Position numbers and translations under genes: made by a program. Source: Hyphomicrobiales bacterium (GTDB lineage: Bacteria > Pseudomonadota > Alphaproteobacteria > Rhizobiales > Rhizobiaceae). Taken from it: 33,146 bases of DNA. How positions within the stretch are numbered: position 1 is the stretch's first letter; every line of letters begins with the position of its first letter. Below are positions 1 through 6,609 of this stretch, one piece after another. The notes below the pieces were generated by a model. That model saw only the letters and a program-made list of their open reading frames with translations, was not told where the DNA came from and searched no databases. The DNA lies in NCBI GenBank assembly GCA_900471525.1, contig UCEZ01000059.1:1-33146 (forward strand), given 5' to 3'.

Positions 1-294
<294 letters not shown>

Positions 295-353
295 TAAGGC
301 GTTTGCCTTATCACGAATGACGACCATATAGCTTTCCGGGTTTCCGGATTGAG

Positions 354-385
354 AAAGGGCGGGCCGCAGGGTGCGCCCTTTTTTC
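354..385 (+). terminator. Intrinsic terminator of groEL
   Basis: Inverted repeat AAGGGCG / CGCCCTT separated by a short GC-rich loop and followed by a run of six T. It lies 60 nt after the groEL stop codon and fits a Rho-independent terminator for the chaperonin operon. Confidence 0.85.
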
Positions 386-890
386 GTTCCTTACGCGCAG
401 GCTGTCGGATAGCACCAAGAAAAGTCCGCACCCGCGCCATTTGGCCCATTGCCCCACGGTGCTCGAATCATGTTCTGATTGCATCGAGAGAAACGCCTTG
501 CAATCGGAAATATTTATCTCGGACTGCAAATATTTGTAAAAACACCATTGAAGCGGGAAGAAAAGCAATTATAACAACGCCCCAAGTGAACCAAAGATTC
601 ACAGGGATCCAAAAATTGGAAGAATTGACAATAAATCTGTTCAATTTTTTCATATTAACCGCATACCCAGCATCACTTTGATCCCAGATCACAAAGCCTG
701 TAGATTTTCCTCGCATGCAATTTGTTTCGTCTTGCGCGCAAAAGCGCCCAAGGCTTGAAAGTCGAGTTTTCTATGTCTTGCAGCGTGCCGGACCGGGTCA
801 TGTATTTGACGCGTCATCCAGTTCTTTTGCAAAATGGAAATTATTTCTTGCGAACCCTTAACGGGAACAAATGAATGAATTTCAGACTTT
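386..890. other. AT-rich intergenic region without a convincing gene
   Basis: About 500 nt between the groEL terminator and the PAS-like gene. Hand counting gives roughly 36% GC over 481-660, far below the flanking genes. Short open frames exist on both strands but have no ribosome binding site or recognisable protein. It contains a perfect -35 hexamer TTGACA at 625-630 with a weak -10 (TTCATA, 649-654). A second promoter-like pair lies nearer the next gene: TTGACG at 806-811 and CAAAAT at 830-835. An imperfect hairpin (CTTGCGCGC/GCGCCCAAG) lies at 731-752. Confidence 0.5.
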
Positions 891-911
891 GTGCACATAC
901 CGGGGTTGGCC

Positions 912-1361
912 ATGTTTAAGATTGCAAGAACAGACCTTTCCCAGCCTTCCAGCACCGATTCCTTTGCCCTTGGTGAAAGCAGTCAGGAATTGCTCGGCCA
1001 ATTCTGCCTTTCCGAAGGTTGGTCCGGAGACCTGTCGAATGGTCTGTTTCGTCTCGGGGAGAATGCCGCGACGATGCACGGCCTGCATCAGGCCGAATGC
1101 GGCCTGCTCAATCTGGTGCGCTGCTACGACAGCGCTGATCGCAACCATGTACTGGCGCTTTTCGAGCAGGCAGCGACGACCTCGTCGTCCTTTTGCTTCT
1201 CGACCACCATCATCCTGGCCTCCGGGCAGAAACAGCCAGTTTTCTGCATCGGCCAATCGACCGGGCTGGAGCAGCGTTATTCCGGCGTCTTGCTCGGCAT
1301 CTTCTTCTTTCCCCGCTTCCAGCTGGAAACCAGGGGACAGGTTTTCAGCTACCGTCAATAG
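912..1361 (+). CDS. Small PAS-like single-domain protein, paralogue of 9418-9834
   Basis: Encodes about 149 residues. I chose ATG 912 because a GGGG-type ribosome binding site lies 5-9 nt upstream; a GTG at 891 is the alternative. The centre (EGWSGDLSNGLFRLG, then CGLLNLVRCYDSADR, then SSSFCFSTTII, then PVFCIG) aligns collinearly with the product at 9418-9834 over about 97 positions, with roughly one third identity by eye. The W-D-S-G-F-G opening, the [D/H]R before a long helix and the closing strands resemble a PAS_3-type sensor fold, but no effector domain is attached. It may be a stand-alone ligand- or redox-sensing partner of another protein. That is inference from fold-like pattern only; no function is established. 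The gene stands alone, convergent with the flavoprotein gene 12 nt away. Confidence 0.65.
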   Translation: MFKIARTDLSQPSSTDSFALGESSQELLGQFCLSEGWSGDLSNGLFRLGENAATMHGLHQAECGLLNLVRCYDSADRNHVLALFEQAATTSSSFCFSTTIILASGQKQPVFCIGQSTGLEQRYSGVLLGIFFFPRFQLETRGQVFSYRQ

Positions 1362-1373
1362 ACGGCCGCCATT

Positions 1374-2591
1374 TTACGGCAGCAGCGTCTTCAGATCCGT
1401 TTCGGGATTTTCGAGGATGGCGCGATCCGGTGTCAACCCGTGCTCAAGAAGCTTCTTGCCGGTCACATAGGCCTTGGCATCGTTGAGCGCATCGACGGCG
1501 ATCAGCTTGCTGCCCATGAAATACCAGACCGAGACGCTGCCTTCGCGCTGGCCCTTGCGCACGACCGTCTCGTCGTGGCCGAGACCAAAGCCGGCGATCT
1601 GCAGCTTGACGTCGTACTGATCCGACCAGAACCAGGGTTTGGGATCATAGGGCGCGTCGCCACCGGCCAAAAGGGCCGCGACCGCCTCCGCCTGATCGAC
1701 GGCGTTCTGCACCGATTCCAGCCGGATGCGCATGTCCTTCCAGGGCAGCACGGCGCAATCGCCCATCGCATGAATAGCCGGATCCGACGTGCGGCCGAAG
1801 TGATCGACGACGATGCCGTTGGCGACCTCGATGCCGGCCTCGTGGGCAAGCGCATCATTGGCGGTTACGCCGATGCCGACGATCACCAGATCGACCGGAA
1901 TGGTCGAGCCATCGGTGAGTTCGGCGGCAGTGACCCGGCCATCCGTCCCGATCAGTCGGACAAGACCGGTGCCCTCCCGGACATCGACGCCGCGCGATGT
2001 GTGGATGTCCTTGACCAGATGCGAGGTGGCAGCGGAGGCGACGCGCTGCAGGATACGGTCAGCCATCTCGATGACCGTGACATCGAGGCCGCTCGAGCGC
2101 GCCACGGCCGCCGCCTCCAGGCCGATATAACCGCCGCCTATGATGAGCGCATGCTTGCCGGGCTTCAATTCATCGGCAAGGCGATCGGCATCGGTGAAAT
2201 CGCGCACGACAAAAACGCCGTCGAGATCGCCGCCAATGCTGGCCGGCAGTTTTCGCGGAGTCGAACCGGTGGCAAGAGCCAGCACGTCGTAATCGAGTGT
2301 CGAGCCATCGCTGAGCGTCACTGTCTTGGCAGCACGGTCGATTGACGTCACCGACGTCGAAAGGCGAATATCGACATTGTGCTCGGCGTACCAGCTTTCC
2401 GGCCTGTAGAGCAGCCGGTCAAGGTCCATTTCGCGCAGCAGATATTTCTTCGAGAGAGGTGGCCGCTGATAAGGGTGGCTGGCTTCCGATGCGATGATCG
2501 TGATCGGGCGCTCATCCTTCAAGGCCCTGAGCTTCGCCACCAAAGCAAAGGCGGCCTGACCGCCGCCTACAACAACAAGTCTACCTGTCAC
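1374..2591 (-). CDS. FAD-dependent ferredoxin/rubredoxin reductase-type oxidoreductase
   Basis: Encodes 405 residues, the usual length of class I pyridine-nucleotide reductases that pass NAD(P)H electrons to a ferredoxin (rhodocoxin, putidaredoxin and terpredoxin reductase group). An FAD-binding Rossmann motif GGGQAAF lies at residues 8-14. The family motif around PYQRPPLSKKYL follows, then LALATGSTPR, then the NAD-binding motif IIGGGYIGLEAAA near residue 150. The FAD motif HAMGDCA is near residue 275, and the C-terminal reductase domain begins after WFWSDQYD. No ferredoxin or oxygenase gene is adjacent, so the partner is unknown and may be encoded elsewhere. It lies head-to-tail after the GST gene with a perfect hairpin between them. 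The general class is secure; substrate is not. Confidence 0.9.
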   Translation of the reverse strand: MTGRLVVVGGGQAAFALVAKLRALKDERPITIIASEASHPYQRPPLSKKYLLREMDLDRLLYRPESWYAEHNVDIRLSTSVTSIDRAAKTVTLSDGSTLDYDVLALATGSTPRKLPASIGGDLDGVFVVRDFTDADRLADELKPGKHALIIGGGYIGLEAAAVARSSGLDVTVIEMADRILQRVASAATSHLVKDIHTSRGVDVREGTGLVRLIGTDGRVTAAELTDGSTIPVDLVIVGIGVTANDALAHEAGIEVANGIVVDHFGRTSDPAIHAMGDCAVLPWKDMRIRLESVQNAVDQAEAVAALLAGGDAPYDPKPWFWSDQYDVKLQIAGFGLGHDETVVRKGQREGSVSVWYFMGSKLIAVDALNDAKAYVTGKKLLEHGLTPDRAILENPETDLKTLLP

Positions 2592-2635
2592 GTTTGTTCC
2601 ACCCGTCGAGAATGCTTCTTTTCCTCAGACGTAGC

Positions 2636-2670
2636 CTGTCCGCCCGAGTGTCGTCAACTCGGGCGGACAG
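2636..2670 (-). terminator. Perfect 14-bp hairpin after the GST gene
   Basis: CTGTCCGCCCGAGT and its exact reverse complement are separated by a 7-nt loop, 16 nt past the GST stop codon. There is no T tract on either strand, so it may be a stability hairpin or a weak terminator. Confidence 0.5.
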
Positions 2671-2685
2671 CGTGGAATGGCGCGA

Positions 2686-3393
2686 TCAATCGCGCTTGGG
2701 GATATCCATGCCCTTCTGCGTGGCCGGGCGGGCAAGGCCGCGATCGACCCAGGCCAGGACGTTCGGGAAGCTGGCGTATTCCAGAACATCGGCGCCGCCG
2801 TAGAATTTGCGCGCACCCTCGATCCAGGGAAAGGTGGCGATATCGGCGATGGTGTACTCGTCACCCATCAACCATTGACGCCCTTCCAGCCGGCCCTCAA
2901 GCACGCTGAGCAGGCGCTTGGCTTCGTCGCGATAACGCTCCATCGGATAGGAATTGTTGGCGACCTTGTCGGCAGCGAATTTGAAGAAATGGCCGAACTG
3001 GCCGAACATCGGCCCGACGCCGCCCATCTGGAACATCACCCAAGAAAGCGTCTCGTAGCGGCCGGCGGCATCGGCAGGAATGAGCTTGCCCGTCTTTTCG
3101 GCGAGGTAAACGAGGATGGCGCCAGATTCGAACAGGCCGATCGGCTTGCCGTCCGGACCGTTGGGATCGATGATCGCCGGAATGCGGCCGTTCGGATTGA
3201 GGGAGACGAATTCCGGCGACTTCTGGTCGTTGGTGCCGAAGGAAATGAGATGCGGCTCATAAGACAGGCCGAGTTCTTCCAGGGCGATGGAAACCTTCAC
3301 GCCGTTGGGCGTCGGCAGCGAATAGAGCTGGATGATATCGGGGTTTTGAGCGGGCCAGCGGGTGGTGATCGGGAAAGCACTGAGATCGGCCAT
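2686..3393 (-). CDS. Glutathione S-transferase, nu-class (YghU/YfcG-like)
   Basis: Encodes 235 residues from ATG 3393, which has AAGGAG placed 6 nt upstream; a longer frame to 3504 lacks a comparable site. The N-terminal thioredoxin-like domain has the nu-class signature LYSLPTPNGVKVSIALEELG, where the Thr-Pro-Asn stretch positions glutathione. It is followed by NPNGRIPAI (the cis-Pro loop) and LFESGAILVYLAEKTG. The all-helical C-terminal domain includes WLMGDEYTIADIATFPW. E. coli YghU and YfcG bind two glutathiones and act as disulfide-bond reductases, so a cytoplasmic thiol-disulfide role is likely. It diverges from parDE; the 167-nt gap holds both promoters. Confidence 0.92.
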   Translation of the reverse strand: MADLSAFPITTRWPAQNPDIIQLYSLPTPNGVKVSIALEELGLSYEPHLISFGTNDQKSPEFVSLNPNGRIPAIIDPNGPDGKPIGLFESGAILVYLAEKTGKLIPADAAGRYETLSWVMFQMGGVGPMFGQFGHFFKFAADKVANNSYPMERYRDEAKRLLSVLEGRLEGRQWLMGDEYTIADIATFPWIEGARKFYGGADVLEYASFPNVLAWVDRGLARPATQKGMDIPKRD

Positions 3394-3511
3394 GGGAAAC
3401 TCCTTGAGGTGGGAGTCGGAATATAAGACAGTCGTGTCCAGAATGTTAGACGGCCGCGTGCATTTTATCTGAATTTCGTGCTTCCTCCTTTTCACATCTC
3501 TCATTGCGGAT

Positions 3512-3530
3512 GGTAGTATTTTATCCTACC
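3512..3530. promoter_or_regulatory. Inverted repeat in the GST/parD intergenic region (possible ParD operator)
   Basis: GGTAG and CTACC flank a 9-nt AT-rich spacer about 30 nt upstream of parD. ParD antitoxins normally repress their own operon through such palindromes. The role here is inferred from position only. Confidence 0.35.
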
Positions 3531-3560
3531 TTGTGTGTGAAAGAGGTCAGGAGCGTTGTC

Positions 3561-3824
3561 ATGGTGGAAAAGCTGAGCATTACCCTTCCGACCGAAATGG
3601 TAAATGCCATCAAAAGCCGCGTCGATGCCGGTTCCTACGCCTCGACAAGCGAAGTTTTGCGGGAAGCCATGAGAACATGGCTGCGCCTGCAAGAAGAACA
3701 CGAAGAGCGGCTTTCAAGCCTTCGCGCGCAGGTGCAACAGTCGTTGAACGACCCCCGGCCCAACTTGTCCGGGAAGCAGGTACGGCAACGGTTGGATTCG
3801 CTCTACGCGAAACACGGCAGTTGA
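3561..3824 (+). CDS. parD: ParD-family antitoxin
   Basis: Encodes 87 residues from ATG 3561, preceded by a GGTCAGGAG ribosome binding site; an in-frame upstream ATG at 3504 would add 19 residues with no clear site. The N-terminus (EKLSITLPTEMVNAIKSRVD, then SYASTSEVLREAMRTWL) is a ribbon-helix-helix DNA-binding fold of the ParD/CopG type. The charged C-terminal half (EEHEERLSSLRAQVQQSL) is expected to wrap the toxin. It neutralises the ParE-type toxin encoded 6 nt downstream and probably represses the pair. The module lies between two housekeeping regions and looks like a small accessory insertion. Confidence 0.9.
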   Translation: MVEKLSITLPTEMVNAIKSRVDAGSYASTSEVLREAMRTWLRLQEEHEERLSSLRAQVQQSLNDPRPNLSGKQVRQRLDSLYAKHGS

Positions 3825-3830
3825 TCGAGA

Positions 3831-4154
3831 ATGGAGCGTCTGCCGGTTGAGTACCGTCCGAAGGCGATGGACGATATAGAGCAACTATTCAGATATGTTC
3901 TCGAAACAAGTTTTGACGCTGTGACTGCGGTTCGCTTCACCGACCGCCTTTTCGAACGGTGCGAAAAAATCGGAGATGCACCTTTTGGTGGTGTTTCGAG
4001 AGAAGATCTTGGTCCCGGTATCCGGATCGTGCCGTTCGAAAGAAAAGCCGTTATCCTATATTTGGTCAGCGATCAGGCCGTTTGGATCACCAATATCTTT
4101 TCAGGCAGGCGGGACTACGAGGCGTTGCTGCGGCAAACTCCGCGCGATGAATGA
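3831..4154 (+). CDS. parE: ParE/RelE-superfamily toxin
   Basis: Encodes 107 residues starting 6 nt after parD, so the two are co-transcribed. The sequence has the compact ParE pattern: an N-terminal strand and two helices (YRPKAMDDIEQLFRYVLE, then RFTDRLFERCEKIGDAPFGG), then REDLGPGIRIVPFERKAVILY and the final strand with IFSGRRDYEALL. ParE toxins inhibit DNA gyrase, whereas RelE relatives cleave mRNA on ribosomes; the pairing with a ParD antitoxin favours ParE. The reading frame is intact. It is convergent with hisG, whose stop lies 38 nt further on. Confidence 0.88.
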   Translation: MERLPVEYRPKAMDDIEQLFRYVLETSFDAVTAVRFTDRLFERCEKIGDAPFGGVSREDLGPGIRIVPFERKAVILYLVSDQAVWITNIFSGRRDYEALLRQTPRDE

Positions 4155-4192
4155 GAGGGCCTTGATCGCCAATCTCCCTTTCGGCCAAGAGC

Positions 4193-4891
4193 CTAACCGA
4201 GAGCCCGCCGCGCCGCTTCGATGATCCTCGCCACCAGCGGATCACCCTCATGCTCTGCCTTGCGCGCCCGCACGAGGCAGGCCTCAGACTTCAGCATCAC
4301 GCCATCCGAGAGGATCTTCAGGTGGTTGGCCTTCAGTGTCGAACCGGTCGAGGTGATATCGACGATGATATCGGCCGAACCGGAGGCCGGTGCACCTTCG
4401 GTCGCCCCGAGACTTTCGACGATGCGGTAGAGCTGGATGCCGTGCTGGGCAGAGAAGAACTGCTGGGTCAGGCGCCAGTATTTCGTGGCGATCGCCAGCC
4501 GTCGGCCATGGCGGGCGCGGAAATCGGCGGCGACGTCGCCGAGATCGGCCATGGTATCGACATCAAGCCAGATTTCCGGAACGGCGACGACGACATCGGC
4601 ATGACCGAAGCCAAGGCGGGCGCAGAATTCGACGCGGGCATCGGCTTCCGACAGCCCCTCGCGGATCAGGTCTTCGCCGGTGACGCCGAAATCGATCGAG
4701 CCGCTGCCGATTTCGCGGGAGATTTCGGAGGCGGAGAGGAAGGCAATCTCGACATCATCCAGACCTTCGATGCGGCCGCGATAGGAGCGCTCATTGCCGA
4801 CGGCGACGATCTTCAGACCAGCCCTTTCGAAGATCGCGGAGGCATCGTCCTTCATCCGGCCCTTGGAGGGCAGCGCGATGGTGATGGTCAT
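4193..4891 (-). CDS. hisG: ATP phosphoribosyltransferase, short form (HisG-S)
   Basis: Encodes 232 residues, typical of the short HisG that lacks the C-terminal regulatory domain and needs HisZ. It joins ATP and PRPP in the first step of histidine synthesis in the cytoplasm. Diagnostic stretches are the N-terminal ITIALPSKGRM, the FGVTGEDLIRE segment, and the PRPP-binding loop with DIIVDITSTGSTLKANHL. Its ATG overlaps the hisZ stop by 4 nt (ATGA), indicating translational coupling and equal production of the two subunits. Histidine feedback would act through the HisZ-HisG complex. Confidence 0.96.
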   Translation of the reverse strand: MTITIALPSKGRMKDDASAIFERAGLKIVAVGNERSYRGRIEGLDDVEIAFLSASEISREIGSGSIDFGVTGEDLIREGLSEADARVEFCARLGFGHADVVVAVPEIWLDVDTMADLGDVAADFRARHGRRLAIATKYWRLTQQFFSAQHGIQLYRIVESLGATEGAPASGSADIIVDITSTGSTLKANHLKILSDGVMLKSEACLVRARKAEHEGDPLVARIIEAARRALG

Positions 4892-6027
4892 TCTGCCGCC
4901 TCCCCTTCCGGCTGTGCCAGCGCCTGTTCCATCCGGTCGAGCCAGAGCGCGAAGCCGACGGCCGGGATGCGCTCCCTGGCACCGAGCAGCGTCATCAACC
5001 GGTCGAAACGGCCGCCACCAGCGAGAACCGCCGAAGAACCTTCGATGACGATCTCGAAGACGAGGCCGGTGTAATAATCGAGCGGACGGCCGAAAGCGGC
5101 GCGGTAGGTGAGCCGTTTTGTATCAACGCCGGCATTGCCGAGTGCCGCGACGCGCGCGTCGAAACGCGACAGGGCGCCATCGAGCGTCAGGCCGGATTTC
5201 TTCGCAAACTGAAAAAGGGCTGCCGGTGCATCGGCAAGCGGCATGTTCAAGGACAGGAATTCACGCAGAACGGCAAGCGTGCGGCCATCGAGCGCGGTTT
5301 TTTCCAGTGCCCGCTTTTCTTTCAGCCGTGCTGCGATTTCCTTCGGGCTGCGGCTGGCATTGGTGGAATAGCCGGTCGCCTCCATGGTCTCGTCGAGATG
5401 GGCGATCAGCGTCGCGTCGTCGCCGGAGGCAAGCAGCGCCTCGATCTCCGGACTCAGGCCCGTCACCGGCTGCGGGCTCGAAAGTCGCGTCAGGAGGGCG
5501 TCAATCTGGGCGGAATTGCCGAAGGCGTGGATCAGGCGCTTCTGCCAGCCGGCTGGCAGGCCGCAGGCGGCAACCACGGCTTCGAAGACGGATTGGTCAC
5601 CGAGCGTGACGTTCAGCTTCCTGCCCGGCAGGCGTGCGGTCAGGATCGCGATCGCATCGCCGATGGCGCGGGCGTCGGCGCTGGCCACGTCCGCCTCGCC
5701 CAGGTCCTCGATGCCGGCCTGGTAGAACTCGTTCGCCCCTTCCCGCCGCTGGCGGAAGATTTCGCCGAGATAGGAATAGCGCTGCGGCGTGCCCGTCGCG
5801 GTCTCGATATGGCGCAGGCAGACGGGAATGGTGAATTCCGGGCGCAGGCACAGGCTCTTGCCCGTCTCGCTCTCGGTCATGAAGATACGGCGGCGCAGAT
5901 CTTCACCCGCCATGTCGAGGAACGGCTCGGCCGGCTGGATCACCGGCGTATCGACGCGCAGCGTCCCCAGCCGCTCGAAATCGGCGAGCAGATCGGCTGC
6001 AAAGGCTGGAAGGTTGATCAGGGGCAT
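4888..6027 (-). CDS. hisZ: ATP phosphoribosyltransferase regulatory subunit HisZ
   Basis: Encodes 379 residues from ATG 6027 (MPLINLPAFAADLLADF). A TTG at 6048, overlapping the preceding stop, is a weaker alternative. HisZ is a catalytically dead class II HisRS paralogue that binds HisG-S and confers activity and histidine inhibition. Visible remnants are the motif-2 like REGANEFYQAG, LCLRPEFTIPVCLRH near residue 70, and the HisA-like FGRPLDYYTGLVFEI and GGGRFDRL near the C-terminus. It lacks the anticodon-binding domain that HisRS carries. It lies between the VOC gene (17-nt gap) and hisG (4-nt overlap). Confidence 0.95.
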   Translation of the reverse strand: MPLINLPAFAADLLADFERLGTLRVDTPVIQPAEPFLDMAGEDLRRRIFMTESETGKSLCLRPEFTIPVCLRHIETATGTPQRYSYLGEIFRQRREGANEFYQAGIEDLGEADVASADARAIGDAIAILTARLPGRKLNVTLGDQSVFEAVVAACGLPAGWQKRLIHAFGNSAQIDALLTRLSSPQPVTGLSPEIEALLASGDDATLIAHLDETMEATGYSTNASRSPKEIAARLKEKRALEKTALDGRTLAVLREFLSLNMPLADAPAALFQFAKKSGLTLDGALSRFDARVAALGNAGVDTKRLTYRAAFGRPLDYYTGLVFEIVIEGSSAVLAGGGRFDRLMTLLGARERIPAVGFALWLDRMEQALAQPEGEAAE

Positions 6028-6044
6028 GAACCGGCAGTTTTCCT

Positions 6045-6416
6045 TCAAGGCGCCAAAGATTGGATCAATTCGATGCGGTTGCCGAACGGATCAAAAACAT
6101 AGACCCGCTCATATCCTTCCAGCGGCTCATCTTCAACAACCCGGCAGCCTGCCGCCTTCAGGTTTTTCGCCAGAGTAGCAACATCATCGACCAGGAAGGC
6201 CGGATGGGCTTTAAGCGCGAGGCGAAATTCCTGTTCCACACCCAGATGAACCTTCAGTGTACCGGCTTCGAACCAGCAGCCACCGCGCTTCGCCAAATTG
6301 GCGGGTTTTTCCCGTTCAGGGATGCCGAGCAAGCCAGAATAAAAGGCGCGGGCCTGACTTTCTCCGCCGGCCGGCATGGCGAGTTGGACGTGATGGATGG
6401 AGAGGAGCGTTACCAT
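6045..6416 (-). CDS. VOC (glyoxalase/bleomycin-resistance fold) protein between hisS and hisZ
   Basis: Encodes 123 residues from ATG 6416 (MVTLLSIHHVQLAMPAGG). The frame runs further upstream but only into the repeat element, and no strong ribosome site is seen. It has the paired beta-alpha-beta-beta-beta arrangement: an N-terminal SIHHVQLA strand, HLGVEQEF mid-way, HPAFLVDDV opening the second half and FGNRIELIQ at the end. This offers His/Glu ligands for the usual divalent metal. VOC enzymes include glyoxalase I, fosfomycin-resistance proteins and dioxygenases; which applies cannot be told. Its TGA lies 17 nt before the hisZ ATG, so it is probably co-transcribed with the histidine genes. 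Confidence 0.88.
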   Translation of the reverse strand: MVTLLSIHHVQLAMPAGGESQARAFYSGLLGIPEREKPANLAKRGGCWFEAGTLKVHLGVEQEFRLALKAHPAFLVDDVATLAKNLKAAGCRVVEDEPLEGYERVYVFDPFGNRIELIQSLAP

Positions 6417-6447
6417 GGGCGTTCTGTTTGGGACGAGGCCTCGCGCC

Positions 6448-6595
6448 ACCCCCCTCTGTCGGCGACGCCGACATCTCCCCCACAAGGGGGGAGATCGACC
6501 GCAACTATCGTGCTCCCCTTATAGTGAACCCGGCGAGGGAAAAGAATGATCTCACCCCTTGTGGGGGAGATGTCACGCAGTGACAGAGGGGGGTA
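6448..6595. repeat. RIME-like mosaic palindromic repeat, copy A
   Basis: A 148-bp element bounded by ACCCCCCTCTGTC on the left and its reverse complement GACAGAGGGGGGT on the right. Inside each end is a second palindrome (ATCTCCCCCACAAGGGGGGAGAT at 6473-6495 is 23 bp in total; the mirror copy is at 6549-6571) plus small hairpins TGTCGGC/GCCGACA and TGTCAC/GTGACA. A less symmetric 50-60 nt core joins the halves. Copy B at 15741-15884 matches closely in the same orientation. This architecture fits the Rhizobium intergenic mosaic elements (RIME). It starts 14 bp after the hisS stop codon. Confidence 0.85.
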
Positions 6596-6609
6596 AACTC
6601 GCCTCATGC

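Noticed and set aside
349..716. Short open frames in the groEL downstream gap on both strands
   Set aside because: They overlap the groEL terminator or AT-rich DNA, lack ribosome sites and show no protein-like composition.
731..752. Hairpin CTTGCGCGC/GCGCCCAAG as a terminator
   Set aside because: It has an internal mismatch and no T tract on either strand.
6448..6595. RIME copy A considered as a CRISPR unit or an insertion sequence end
   Set aside because: Only mirrored palindromes with one core are present, with no spacer series, no transposase and no flanking direct repeat that I could see.
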